Source: Chrysemys picta bellii (Eukaryota > Chordata > Testudines > Emydidae). From it: DNA of 64,000 nucleotides. This document shows positions 1 through 11,101 of this stretch, one piece after another (position 1 is the stretch's first letter; every line of letters starts with the position of its first letter). Where the stretch lies: the NCBI RefSeq assembly GCF_011386835.1, contig NC_088800.1, positions 53,039,439 through 53,103,438 on the forward strand, read 5' to 3'. A model generated the notes under the pieces. The model did no database searches and was not told where the DNA came from. It saw only the letters and a list, made by a program, of their open reading frames with translations. The translations under genes were made by a program, and so were the position numbers.

Positions 1-1289
1 AGGGGTTACCTCTTTGGCCTGACTCCGAGTGAGATGGGGCAACCACTTGAGGCTCAGAAGCTCAAACCCTGGGTCAAGTCCTTCTGCAAGAAAAGAGAAA
101 CCTGTTCATTACAATTGGTAGCTTGTTTTTCCTAGAGGCTGTTCTCTGCTAGTGTCTTACATTCACACTGGTCTTATGATCTTCTTAGCAGACAGGAACT
201 TCCAAACTTGTTTGGTCTCCACTCTCCCTCCCATCCAGCAGCAAGTGTGATGCAAGGTTTGGAATCACACTGGGCTAAAATTTAGTATATTCAAACAATA
301 CAACTTCTCAGAAGTTAAATGGCTAACAATTAGAGCCAGGAATGGGCTACCTAGGAAATAAAGAACCCTGTGCCACATCAACAGAGACACATGAAGATCA
401 AGTGCCGCAGTCTGGTTAAAGAAAGGCGTTAATGTAGAGCAGGTGAAAGGGATATGTTGGGAATACAATGATATTTAAGTGCTTTGACACAGCATAGTAT
501 ATAATTATAGATACTGTAACCGCTCTGATAATGCTTCATTTTAAGGGATATTAATTATAGTAATAAACTCCATTGTAACATTGACTTGTCACTAGAATAA
601 CTTAACCATTGTTATGTTTGCAAACTAGGCTTGTTTCCTGTGTAGCAAGATGTTTGGAGGTTCAATACATAATTGTATGTCGCTGAGGTTACTATGGGCT
701 AGATTCAGGAACCCATGCACGCAGTGAGTAGTATTATCTTCTGCGAGTACTCCCATGGTTTCAAGTCTACTTTCAGAGTAGGGTGCTACTCAGATGTACT
801 ATGTTAAGGAGTACTGTTTTCTACTTCATAACAATTTCGGTGCAATTAGTGCCAGTTAATAAAATAAAATAATCATATTATTTTGCTCTTATATAGCACT
901 TTTCAGGCATACATTTGAAAGCACTTTACAAAGGAGGTCAGTGTCATTATCTCCATTGTACCAATGGGGAAACTGAGGCACAACGCAGTGCAGTAATATG
1001 CCCATGGTCACATAGGAGGCCAGTGGCAGAGCTAGAGTAGAACTCAGATCTCCTGATTCCCCTGTTCTGTTCCCTATCCATAGAACCATCCTGCCTCCTA
1101 AATATGAGGGCTGGGCAAACTGGTTCGAATTACATATATGAGCTAGCCTGAACCTTAGCACATCCTTGAACTGATTCAAAACCCACTGCAGTCAAATGAT
1201 GCCCATCCGGGGCAAGATCACTCACTAACATTCATAGACTCTTTAGGGAGATAAATAAACACATCTATCTACCTGACAGGGCCTGGGAC
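1..1289. other. Intronic sequence, no gene seen
   Basis: This is AT-rich non-coding sequence downstream (in gene direction) of the 1.9-kb exon. I see no exon with paired splice sites and no recognisable mobile element. The 890-1100 stretch resembles an old interspersed repeat (a run reading caaaggaggtcagtgtcatt and a nearby gggaaactgaggcac), a phrase that recurs at about 8320 and 36040, but I cannot name the family. Confidence 0.5.
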
Positions 1290-1690
1290 AGAGTGTTAGG
1301 AGCTAGTAGGTGAGGCAGCACTCTGATCACTTATGCCTCAATCAGCTCCCCTGGAAAAGGCTGACTGGGAAGGTACAAGCTAATTTAGCTGCTCAGGCTG
1401 GAAGAGCTAATTAGTCCAGCAGCGGAGGCTATAAGAAGGACACAGGAAGGACATACTGGGGGAGGGAGGGAGTAACCAGGGCTAGCTGAGCCCAGTGCGT
1501 GCAGAGCTTTCAAGGAAGGGAGACTCCTGTTCCTCCCTGGCACTGTGGGAAAGAGCTAAAGGGAGAGAAGTGCTGTATATAATATTGCTGTATTAGTGTC
1601 AGTGATGGGAATGTAAATAAATCACTCAGCAGAGAGAGTCTGAGAGGTCATTGGGGCATTTAAGGATGGGGAGGAGCGGGCCCCATTAGA
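1290..1690 (+). repeat. Possible LTR or promoter-bearing repeat
   Basis: The block is GC-richer than its flanks. It has a TATA-like ctataag at 1429-1435 and, about 180 bases downstream, aatgtaaataaatc with an AATAAA signal. That order (TATA box, short leader, polyadenylation signal) is typical of a vertebrate LTR. I could not find TG...CA ends or a target duplication, so the borders are approximate and the class is an inference. Confidence 0.3.
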
Positions 1691-1795
1691 GGGCCCCTTT
1701 CACCACTTTTCCTAAATGAACCTGCTGAGTTGAGAATAGCTGGATATAATTTAGCTGGCCAAGGCCTACAAACCTTCCCCAAAAGCAGGAGTCAC

Positions 1796-1972
1796 CTGGG
1801 TTTTGAGCTTGCTTCTGGAAGCCAGGGTGAAGGATTTGGCAAAGAAGATGGCCAGCACTCTTCATGGCTTCATTTCCAACCAGTGTCAGGATGACAACTT
1901 GTTCCATTTCAGGATCCAAGGCGTAGGTTCGGTGGCATAAAAGATCCAGAGGAACATTACATGAGTCTGGCA
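1796..1972 (-). CDS. Internal exon of host gene (NDK-like C-terminal part)
   Basis: This internal exon encodes 58 complete codons plus split codons. The acceptor reads caatctcagtgcag before the exon, and the donor is AACCCAG followed by gtgact. It enters in phase 1, matching the end of the exon at 10978-11101, and leaves in phase 1. The peptide includes EMEQVVILTLVGNEAMK, a hydrophobic beta strand followed by a helix. That resembles the LxLxGxNAV segment of NDK-fold proteins, so it may be the last of several degenerate NDK-like modules. An in-frame upstream alternative acceptor (tctcag, five bases earlier) would break the phase and is less likely. The following exon lies outside the window. 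The gene is not identified. Confidence 0.6.
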
Positions 1973-3950
1973 CTGCACTGAGATTGCCTCCTGCTTAGGG
2001 AGAAGATCAAAACAACAAACCTAGTTATCCAGGGTAACAAACTTCCCCTTTCTCTTAACGTGGAGGGATTGACTCATCCTCCAGAGAATAACAGAGCATG
2101 GGTTCTAAGAGTAGCTTCCTCCCAGATACAAAAGTAGGACATAGGCACGTGTCTGGTGACTGAGTCTCAACCTGGTCTAAAGTGAGGGGTTATCTGTAAA
2201 ACATGAGCAGGTTTTGTTTCCAACAGTGAATCATTCTCCAGCCCTCAAATCATCAGAGCTAGAAAGTCTGGATTGTGTTTTTAACTGATGTCTAGATATT
2301 TATATTTGGTTAGGTCAGTGTCTTTTCTCTCCTAAAAATATCAGTGTCTATATATTTATTTTAACTATGAGCAGAAATTAGCTGGTTCATCAGATCACAA
2401 GGGAGACAAAACTCAATTCAGAGCAATGATGAAGGCTGCAGTAAACCGACTTCTGGTTACTCAGTAGCTCTGCAGCACGGAACATGTTTCCCATGCTTCA
2501 GCTAGGCATGACGAGGACGTGGATGACAGTCGGAAATCCCTTAAAAGGAACTTTGCCGCATTCCACTCCTATCACTATTCAATTCTTAAACCCAATTGTT
2601 AAACAATTAGGACCAGTGTTGGTTTATCAGTTGCTGCTGGCACTAAGAGGCCAATTGCAGCAATTAGGGATTTCAGCCCAGATCTCAAAGCCTTTGAGTT
2701 CAATGGGAGACAGGGGCCTAATTACCTTTGAGGATCTGGCCCTTTATGTCTGCAAATTGGACTCAGAATCTCCCTTCAGAATTCTCCTGAGTGCACAATG
2801 GGTCAGTCCTGAAGCCCTTGTACTCCGGCAAAACAATTACTAAGTTCAATTGGAAGGACCAAGCAAAGATTCCGGGATCTGGCTTAAGCTTTGGTTTTGC
2901 TCACCATACCCTTCACTTTTATACCAAATCTATTATCCTCTCTAGCCTAATGCTGTTTAGAAGTGGAATCCCCAGGAAAAATGTCCATTTCTTTCTCTCC
3001 TTTATGCTACTTATTAAGATTTTACAGCCTACAATATGGCATAAATCCTGATTGATAACACACACCTATTTTTTATTAGGAGAGCTTTTTGACTCCCTAA
3101 AGCCAATGTATATGGCCTAATTTCTGATACCCAGTACAAGTAAGGGTAACACCTTACTACACTAGTTGTCCCATTGGAGTCACTAACCAGCATTAGGAAA
3201 AGGTCTCAGAGTACAGTGCTAAATATGTTGTTATTGACAATGAACAAAATCCTGAGGTTCTTGTACGGGAAAATTCCCAGTAAAGACTCTAGGATCTGGC
3301 CCTATAATAGGCAAATCCTGGGGTCTGGCCCTATAATAGGTAGACCTCAGGATCTTTCTCTGTAATCAGCAGAATCTTAGATTTTCCATCACTCTGACAT
3401 ACCCAGTGTCTGCAACAAGCTGTCAGTATAGGGAGCCACATGAATACACAATGCAGGTTCCAGTTCAGCACTGGGAGGCAAGTTGCTTCGTACCTCCCCA
3501 AGGAGGCCTTGTTCTGCCAGTTCATTCATCAGCCCTAGGAACAGAACAATAGATTGTGTACGAAACATCGCGCACGGCTATTTACGGTGCATTCTGTCAG
3601 AGCAAGACTCAGCGGGAATGCGCGCCATCCTGCCATCTATCCTTGGGTCGTATTTCCAGGCTTCTATTATGGAGATATTAATATGGGTCACGGTGAGTTC
3701 ACCCAAGGAATATAAAACACATAGTCTTGCAGCCTTGCCAGCATGGTAAGCCACATTCATTTACAGCAGGATTAAGTAGCTGCTGGAAAAGGCTGGCTTG
3801 GCCATTACTTTTCTTAGAAAGACTCTTAGCATTGTGGCCAACATCCTACATTTTCAATCGACACCGACCTCACATTATGAAAAGAAACCACTCCAAAAAG
3901 AAAGGATGAGTCTCTGTATTCTGTTTCACCCCTGACTGTCATTTGCTGTC
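1973..3950. other. Intronic sequence, no gene seen
   Basis: There are no exons with paired splice sites and no clear element. A short imperfect tandem duplication (about 28-bp units built on tctggccctataatagg) lies at about 3294-3350. Confidence 0.5.
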
Positions 3951-3953
3951 TTA

Positions 3954-4239
3954 GGCCTTGGCTACACTTACCCGGTAGTTCGGCGGCGAGCGATCGAACT
4001 TCTGGGTTCGACTTATCGCGTCTAGTCTGGACGCGATAAGTCGAACCCGGAAGTGCTCGCCGTCGACTGCGGTACTCCAGCTTGGCGAGAGGAGTACCGC
4101 GGAGTCGACGGGGGAGCCTGCCTGCCGAGTGTGGACCAAGGTAAGTTCGAACTAAGGTACTTCGAACTTCAGCTACGTTATTCACGTAGCTGAAGTTCCA
4201 TACCTTAGTTCGAATTAGGGGGTTAGTGTAGACCTGGCC
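3954..4239. mobile_element. PIF/Harbinger-type foldback MITE with TTA target duplication
   Basis: This is a 286-bp non-autonomous DNA transposon. The ends are related inverted repeats starting GGCC: left ggccttggctacacttac, right gtgtagacctggcc. They are flanked by TTA at 3951-3953 and 4240-4242. A 3-bp TTA duplication and GGCC-type ends fit the PIF/Harbinger superfamily. It contains three further hairpins: gcgataagtcgaacc arms at about 4005-4050, a ggtactcc/ggagtacc pair at about 4070-4100, and cgtagctgaag arms at about 4170-4195. It has no coding capacity. CpG content is far above the flanks, as in a young insertion that methylation has not yet eroded. Confidence 0.7.
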
Positions 4240-4439
4240 TTAAACTAACTAGGATATATCATCAGGCATGGATGGGTTCTAGGAGTAGGACCCTAGTTAG
4301 CATGCCTTGGAAAGGGGAATAGTATTGGAGAAGGAAAGGATTATTCCTTAGCCACACTGGACTTCTTTGTGGGGTCCTTGTAGCCACCTTGGCATTTCCT
4401 GATGGCCAAAGGAAAGCTTATTTGATAAAACTGTCAGCT

Positions 4440-5010
4440 TTTCCACAGATGGCTCAGGAATAAGCCACGGGTCCAGGTCAACTTAGAAGCCGAGAAGAGT
4501 AGCAGGCGTTACGTTCTGCGGAAGATGGAAGGTAGGCCCACAAGGAGGTTGACACCTCTACACAGCTACCTGGCAGCTGTGATAGACCCTGTGGAGACAA
4601 ACACCACAGGAAGGACCATCTCAGAAGGCCAGACTGACAGCTTCCCTCATGGCCCCTGATTGGTCCAGGCACCCTATTTAAGCCCAAGAGAAGTTTCAGG
4701 AAGTAACGTGCAACTAGGTGGATTCCCCAGCCAGCTGTAGTTTTGGACCTATCTCTTGTCTCACTCCCAGATTCAGACCTTGACTCGGACCCCGGGCTTC
4801 TGCCCTTGAACGCCAAGTCCAATCCCAACCCCTGGCTTCGGTACTTGGACCCCTGGCTTTGGTATTTAGACTCTGAAATAGGTTTTTGACCCCTGGCTTT
4901 GGCATCTGACCCTCAATCCAGGCTCTTGGAGTCAGACACCAGCCCTGCCATAGGTCTGATCCTCCAAGCCTCGATTGTGACAGCACGGAAGAGATGTTTG
5001 CAAAGTTGGT
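4440..5010 (+). promoter_or_regulatory. Promoter-like or LTR-like block
   Basis: An inverted CCAAT box (attgg, 4659-4663) lies about 12 bases before a TATA-like tatttaag (4675-4682). A C-rich, repetitive downstream stretch follows, in which a phrase close to acccctggctttgg occurs three times (about 4828-4905). This could be the U3-R part of an old LTR. No LTR borders, internal genes or target duplication were found. Confidence 0.3.
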
Positions 5011-5130
5011 CTAAGGATGAAAAGGATCCATTGTGATCAAATCTGGATGTTTTTCTAAAGGATCTGCTCTAGTTCAAACAGGAATTGTTTCAGGGAAGTT
5101 CTCTGGCCTGGGTTATGCAGGAGGTCAGAT

Positions 5131-5489
5131 GAGAAAATCAGCCTTGATAGCAGCCTTCAACTACCTGAAGGAGGATTCCAAAGAGGATGGAGCTTGGCTG
5201 TTCTCAGTGGTGGCGGATGACAGAACAAGGAGCAATAGCCTCAAGTTGCAGTGAGGGAGGTCTAGGTTGGATATTAGGAAACACTATTTCACTAGGAGGG
5301 TGGTGAAGCACGGGAATGGGTTACCTAGGGAGGTGGTAGAATCTCCTTACTTAGAGGTTTTTAAGGTCAGGCTTGGCAAAGCCCTGCCTTGGATGATTTA
5401 GTTGGGGATTGGTCCTGCTTTGAGCAGGGGGTTGGACTAGATGAATTCCTGAGGTCTCTTCCAACCCTGATATTCTATGATTCTATGAT
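5131..5489 (+). mobile_element. CR1 LINE, 5'-truncated 3' end
   Basis: This carries the last part of CR1 ORF2 and its 3' UTR. The frame running to about 5254 contains [14 protein letters not shown], the usual CR1 C-terminal motif, and the 3' UTR ends in the diagnostic CR1 tail of repeated attctatg at 5472-5487. It lacks everything upstream, as is usual for target-primed insertions. The 3' UTR is closely similar to those of the CR1 copies at 14.6 and 42.4 kb, so this is a relatively young subfamily. Confidence 0.85.
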
Positions 5490-5922
5490 CAAAATGGTCC
5501 CTTCTGAACTTTAGAATCTATGAATTTTTGAGTGGCAATCTTTTAACTTTCCTAAGTTTTCCTTTTGCCAGTTTCTGCTTTGATATATTAAAGCACTGTA
5601 AACACTGTACATATTCTCAGTGACATTCTCAAAGAGAACTATTTGCTCAAATTCTCTTAGAAAGACCAGGAACCATATTTCTTCAATGAGTAACTTTTCT
5701 AAGGAATTTAGGCAGAAAACGATTCAATGCTGTAATTAGTCTGCCATGATTAATCAGTCATGCCTGGGCATGTTTTCAGGGAGTGTGTGTGATACTCACT
5801 GGAGAAAAGGGAAAGAACCTTCTGCATTATCAAATCATTCTGAACCTCTAAATGTCTTTCCTGTTGTAACATCTGTGATTTATGATTTTCCATTTTCAAG
5901 CATTATACCATGCACTATAGAA
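5490..5922. other. Intronic sequence, nothing seen
   Basis: AT-rich unique-looking DNA between a CR1 and a Penelope-like element. No exon or repeat is recognised. Confidence 0.5.
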
Positions 5923-5985
5923 AAGCAAAAAGAACAGGAGTACTTGTGGCACCTTAGAAACTAACAAATTTATTAGAGCATAAGC

Positions 5986-6013
5986 TTTCGTGGGCTACAG
6001 CCCACTTCTTCGG
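5986..6013 (-). ncRNA. Hammerhead-ribozyme-like core in PLE terminus
   Basis: On the minus strand the sequence reads CCGAAGA, a stem GTGGG with CCCAC around a short loop, then GAAA followed by a GC-tttat-GC type mini-stem. This is the order of a type I hammerhead core (CUGAUGA, stem II, GAAA, stem III). The first box differs from CUGAUGA at two positions, so this copy is probably inactive. Penelope-like elements are known to carry such motifs. Confidence 0.4.
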
Positions 6014-6208
6014 ATGCATATAGAATGGAACATATATTGAGGAGATATATATACACACATACAGAGAGCATGAACAGGTGGGAGTTGTCTTACCAACTCT
6101 GAGAGGCCAATTAAGTAAGAGAAAAAAAACTTTTGAAGTGATAATCAAGATAGCCCAGTACAGACAGTTTGATAAGAAGTGTGAGAATACTTACAAGGGG
6201 AGATAGAT

Positions 6209-6520
6209 TCAATGTTTGTAATGGCTCAGCCATTCCCAGTCCTTATTCAATCCTAAGTTAATTGTATCTAGTTTGCATATCAATTCCAGCTCAGCAGTCT
6301 CTCGTTGGAGTCTGTTTTTGAAGTTTTTCTGTTGTGAAATAGCCACCCGCCGGTCTGTCATTGAATGACCAGACAGGTTAAAGTGTTCTCCCACTGGTTT
6401 TTGAGTATTATGATTCCCGATGTCAGATTTGTGTCCATTAATTCTTTTGCGTAGAGACTGTCCGGTTTGGCCAATGTATATGGCAGAGGGGCATTGCTGG
6501 CACATGATGGCATATATCAC
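6209..6520 (-). pseudogene. PLE GIY-YIG endonuclease domain (3' part of polyprotein)
   Basis: This frame of about 103 codons contains AIYIGQTGQSLRKRINGHK, the GIY-YIG family signature with the YIG triplet and the following Arg. It then has a His-rich EHFNLSGHS segment and an ELELI helix, as in the Penelope endonuclease. In intact elements this domain nicks the target and sits at the C-terminus of the reverse transcriptase polyprotein. Here it is separated from the polymerase frame by stops (about 6521-6650), so the element is not functional as read. The inverted copy at 7442-7708 on the plus strand encodes the C-terminal 80 or so residues of the same domain. Confidence 0.8.
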
Positions 6521-6650
6521 ATTGGTAGATGTGCAGGTGAACGAGTCCCTGATGGTATGGCTGATGTGATTAGGTCCTATGATGATGTCACTTGAATAGA
6601 TATGTGGACAGAGTTGGCATCAGGCTTTGTTACAAGGATAGGTTCCTGGG

Positions 6651-7440
6651 TCAGTGTTTTTGTTCAGTGATGTGTGGTTGCTGGTGAGTATTTGCTTTAG
6701 GTTGGGGGGGTTGTCTGTAAGCGAGGACAGGTCTGTCTCCCAAGATCTGTGAGAGTGAGGGATCATCTTTCAGGATAGGTTGTAGATCTTTGATGATGCA
6801 CTGGAGAAGTTTTAGTTGGGGGCTGAAGGTGACAGCTAGTGGTGTTCTGTTATTTTCTTTGTTGGGCCTGTCTTGTAGGAGGTGACTTCTGGGTACTCGA
6901 ATGGCTCTGTCAATCTGTTTTTTTACTTCAGCAGGTGGGTATTGTAGTTTTAAGAATGCTTGATAGAGATCTTGTAGGTGCTTGTCTCTGTCTGAGGGAT
7001 TGGAGCAAATGCGGTTATATCTTAGAGCTTGGCTGTAGACAATGGATCGTGTGGTGTGTCCTGGATGGAAGCTGGAGGCATGTAGGTAAATGTAGCGGTC
7101 AGTAGGTTTCCGGTATAGGGTGGTATTTATGTGACCATTGCTTATTAGCACAGTAGTGTCCAGGAAATGGACCACTTGAGTGGATTGATCTAGGCTTAGG
7201 TTGATGGTGGGATGGAAATTATTGAAATCATGGTGGAATTCCTCAAGGGCTTCTTTTCCATGGGTCCAGATGATGAAGATGCATCAATGTAGCGCAAGTA
7301 GAGTAGGGGCATTAGGGGATGAGAGGTAAGGAAGCGTTATTCTAAGTCAGCCATAAAAATGTTGGCATATGTGGGGCCATGCGGGTACCCATAGCAGTGC
7401 CGCTGACATGAAGATATATATTGTCCCCAAATGTGAAATA
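6651..7440 (-). pseudogene. PLE reverse transcriptase remnant
   Basis: The frame 6651-7175 encodes FLDTTVLISNGHINTTLYRK followed by SIVYSQALRYNRICS, a stretch just C-terminal to the polymerase active site that is strongly conserved in Penelope-like reverse transcriptases. Upstream (7176-7440) the polymerase palm is still recognisable in pieces but is broken by stops and frameshifts, and I cannot see an intact YxDD-type box. The N-terminal half of the enzyme is missing, replaced by the inverted terminal copy. Confidence 0.75.
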
Positions 7441-7899
7441 GTTGTGGGTGAGGACAAAGTCACTACGCAAAAGAATTAATGGACACAAACCTGACATCAG
7501 GAAGCATAATACTCAAAACCCAGTGGGAGAACACTTTAACCTGTCTGGTCATTCAATGACAGACTTGCGGGTGGCTATTTTACAGCAGAAAAACTTCAAA
7601 AATAGACTCCAACAAGAGACTGCTGAGCTGGAATTGATATGCAAACTAGATACAATCAATTTAGGATTGAATAAGGACTGGGAATGGCGGAGCCATTACA
7701 AACATTGAATCTCCCCTTGTAAGTATTCTTACACTTCTTATCAAACTGTCTGTACTGGGCTATCTTGATTATCACTTCAAAAGTTTTTTTTCTCTTACTT
7801 AATTGGCCTCTCAGAGTTGGTAAGACAACTCCCACCTGTTCATGCTCTCTGTATGTGTGTATATATATCTCCTCAATATATGTTCCATTCTATATGCAT

Positions 7900-7927
7900 C
7901 CAAAGAAGTGGGCTGTAGCCCATGAAA
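7900..7927 (+). ncRNA. Second hammerhead-like core, inverted PLE arm
   Basis: This is the plus-strand counterpart of the core at 5986-6013: CCAAAGA at 7900-7906, stem GTGGG (7908-7912) against a decayed CCCAT, then GAAA at 7924-7927. One stem pair and the first box are mutated relative to the other arm. Confidence 0.3.
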
Positions 7928-8025
7928 GCTTATGCTCTAATAAATTTGTTAGTCTCTAAGGTGCCACAAGTACTCCTGTTCTTTTTGCGGATACAGACTA
8001 ACACGGCTGCTACTCTGAAACCTGT

Positions 8026-9899
8026 CATAGAAAAGCAAGGCACTAATGATAGGAAGAAGAATAATTCTCAACCTGGGATAGTTAGTGAGAGGACACTGTA
8101 AAGCACCCAAACCCCAAAGAATACAAGTACAGGGTCCAATCCTGCAGCTAAAAGGGAGTTCTGCCCAAGCGTGGGCTGGATGACTAGAGGATCACTATAG
8201 TGGACTAAAGGAGCAGTGAAGAATGGATGATTTGACTGAAACACAGGACTGAGTCGGGAGAACTGGGTTCTATTTCCAGATTTATTGTATGATTGTGCCC
8301 AAGACAGTTAGCTGCTCTCTGTCTCAGTTTCCCCATTTGTTAAATAGTAAAGCTTTCCCTGAGGTTTAATTTGTGTTTGTAAAATACTTTGAGATCCTTG
8401 GGTAGATAATGCTAGAGAAGGGCACAGAGGGAAGTTATTATTTGCCACGTGGAAACTCAATTAACTGGCTTCCAGGGTCCCTGCCTGAAAAGAAATTGAA
8501 AAGCTAATAAGGATAGAGACAAGTAAAGAACTTGCTGTGCACTGGACAAAGAGCCAGTCCTGATAGCCTGACCACTCAAAAACAAAGTGCCAGCTCCTCA
8601 GCTAGTGTAAATCAGCATAGCCGCAATGAAGGCAATGGAGCTATACTGATTGACATCAGCTGAGGATCTGGCCCAAAGCATATGCCTACCACTGCATACG
8701 TACACAAAGAAATACCTATGTGCTAAAAGACACGTTTTTTTTAAAATAGGCACCTAGAGTTAGGCTATGTCTGCACTTAAACCACAATAGTGGCACAGCT
8801 GCTCTGCTTCAGTGTAGACACTCACTACAGTGACGGGAGGGGTTCTCTGTAGTCAATCTTCCCCAACGGGCAGTAGCTAGAAGAATTTGGCCAAGGATTC
8901 TCTCCCGCTCTTTGGCCATGGGGCATACATCCCTTCTATCTTTCTAGCTACTTATATGGCCCCATCACTATTCTATTCTATTCTATGTAAGTTCTTATAC
9001 CACGCTCATCACTATACTACCTGAGCACCTTCAGCCATGCATTAAGCAAGATGACTAACATCTATCATGTCTGTTCCCTCAGCCTCTCCCCAGGGGGAGA
9101 AGCCTGTGCTGAGTCAGGAGAACTGGGTTTGGATTTTTTTACAGCAGATACATATTGCTCTGTGGTTATATTGGAGAAGGCAAAGGCAAAGAAATGCACT
9201 TGGAGCAGAAGGTCTGCGATGGTCCTTAGTTCGGGGGTGAGTTCATTCCACAGTCTGGGACTGGCCCCCGAGAACGCTGTCAGCAGAGTAACTGATACCC
9301 TCCCAAGGATTTAAAACTAGAAAAACAATAACAATCTCCCTCTTTCTTCTCAGCCTATAGAAGGAGCATCGGCATTGGTTTTTGCAGGTGGCCATGTGTG
9401 TGACGAGTGGGGACATGCACCTGTGCGAAGACCTTGCTGAAGGAAAGCCAAGTCAAGTTTTGCATTTTGTTTTGAATATGCTGAGGTTCCTCAGCCTCTC
9501 CCCTTGCAGGAACAAGAGCTGTTGTCCAGGCCTAGATCAAGTGCAAGTTCTAGCTCCTATTCTCCCAATTTGTCAAAAGTTTAATTGTTCCATAGCTAAA
9601 TAGATGTGGAACAACATGGTCACAGGGGGAGGGGTCTCTCTCATGGAGCTAAGGCCAATCCCTTGGAGGCCTTTAAATTTCAGGATAGAGACTCTGAACT
9701 GGACTCTGTGTGCCACTGCAGAGAACCAGACCAGTATGTTCACCTGTGCTCAATCTGTGTTGCTAAACAGAAGGGCTGCTGCATTTGCAGCAGTTGGAGC
9801 TTTTTAGGACATTTGGCTTCATGAATTCACAGCTGCTTCATATGAAGACAGAGAACCTAGAGTACCGAGCATGAAAGCAATGACTCAGATGAATTTAGG
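8026..9899. other. Intronic sequence with a MITE-like fragment
   Basis: No exons are seen. At 8763-8820 the phrase ttaggctatgtctgcactta resembles the left end of the Harbinger-type MITEs at 3954 and 37410, followed by a gtgtagaca about 45 bases on. It may be a short decayed relative. The rest is unremarkable. Confidence 0.4.
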
Positions 9900-10560
9900 G
9901 GGCAAAGTGGACAAATAGCTGAACATGAGCTTGCAGTGTGACACAGTGGCAAAAATGGCCAATGTCATCCTTGGACGTATAGACAGTTGAGTAGGAGTAC
10001 GGAAGTTATTTTCCCTCTGTGTGTGGCATTGGTGAGGCCAATAGAAGAATATAGCATACAGTATTTTAGAAAGGAGGTTGGAAAATTGGAGTGGGTGCAG
10101 AGAAAAGCCACAGAACTGAGTCAAGGGTTGCAAAAGAAACCTTGCAGTGAAAGACTTAAGAAGCTCAATCGGTTTAGCTTATCAAAAAGAAAATTGAGAG
10201 GTGACTTGGTTACACTGTATCAATACCTTCAAGGGAAGAAAATACCACCTACTAATGGGCTCTGAAACTTAGTGCAGAAGACCGTAACAAGAGCCAATGG
10301 CTGGAAGTTAAAGCCAGACAAATTCAAATTAGAAACAAAGTACACATTTTTAACAGTGAGGTAATTAACCACTAGAACAAACAGCCAAGGGAAATGGTGG
10401 ATTCTCCAGCTCTTGCAGTCTTCAGCTAAAGACTGGCTGCCTTCCTGGAAGAGATGCTTTAATCAAACACCAGTTATGAGGCGTAAAAACTGGGTGAAAT
10501 CTTCTGCCCTGTGTTATACAGACTAGATGATTTAATAGTCTCTCCTGTCCTTAAAATATG
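9900..10560 (+). mobile_element. Old CR1-like LINE fragment
   Basis: The plus-strand frame at 9987-10265 shows PLCVALVRPIEEYSIQYF, WVQRKATELSQGL and FSLSKRKLRGDLVTLYQYL. These line up in order with the CR1 ORF2 C-terminus ([36 protein letters not shown]) seen intact elsewhere in this window. It is much more diverged and has stops, so it is an ancient copy. Confidence 0.7.
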
Positions 10561-10977
10561 AATTCCTAGATATAAAATAAGTTGAAATAAACAAGCCTGG
10601 GTGTCACAAATAGATGGATCACAAGGGCAGGGTCTGAATCCGATAGGAGGAGGGACTGTCTTCTGGCACAGTCGCAGATGGATACTTTTGGCCACCATGA
10701 TTACCTGGGCAATGAGGAGTGTAAAGATTGAAAGCTAAAGACCAAATTACTGCATAGCTTGATTACCTGCTATACAGAATGTGGATCTAATGGAGGTGGC
10801 TGATTCATATACGAGCCTGGTGATGCATGCTACTTAGTGAAAGCTAAGGTCAGGCCCGGATATTTTGAAAGGGTTTGACTGCAACATGGTGCTGTTAAAT
10901 GAAGCTTTCTGGTCTGAGTGGTGCACGCCCAAATACCAACACTCTTCACTGAGGGACCTGGGAAAGACTGGCATTAC

Positions 10978-11101
10978 CTTTCACGAATGCAGGAACATGA
11001 TGGCCAGCATTCTCCTTTCTCAGCAGTAAAATCAGACAGTGCAAGCGTGGTTCAGCAGGAAGTTCTTCTCTTGAGGATCTCCTATCAGGGGGACTTGAAG
11101 T
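10978..11101 (-). CDS. Internal exon of host gene
   Basis: The exon has 124 bases, entering in phase 0 and leaving in phase 1. The donor is GTGAAAG followed by gtaatg, a good match to consensus. The acceptor reads gccctaacaag, which has a weak pyrimidine tract. The phases fit both neighbours (25920-26074 ends in phase 0; 1796-1972 starts in phase 1). The peptide begins with a charged, Ser/Pro/Arg-rich linker (SPPDRRSSREEL). It then has LHCLILLLRKENAGHHVPAF, a hydrophobic strand and helix of the kind seen in the other NDK-like modules. The gap to the next upstream exon is 15 kb, filled almost entirely by the DIRS nest and a CR1. Confidence 0.6.

Larger units (their letters stand above)
5923..8025 (-). 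mobile_element. Penelope-like element with inverted terminal copy
   Basis: This is a degenerate Penelope-like retroelement read on the minus strand, with a C-terminal GIY-YIG endonuclease and a partial reverse transcriptase. At its truncated 5' side (about 7462 onward) the same 3' region, including the endonuclease C-terminus, appears again in opposite orientation up to about 8025. The two arms (about 5935-6500 and 7460-7970) are near-identical inverted copies. Flanking pseudo-LTRs in inverted orientation are a known habit of Penelope-like elements. Both outer ends carry the phrase ggagtacttgtggcacctta or its complement. The right end continues into gatacagactaacacggctg, absent on the left. 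Confidence 0.8.

Noticed and set aside
3826..4185. 119-codon minus-strand frame
   Set aside because: It lies over the CpG-rich foldback MITE at 3954-4239 and is a by-product of its composition.
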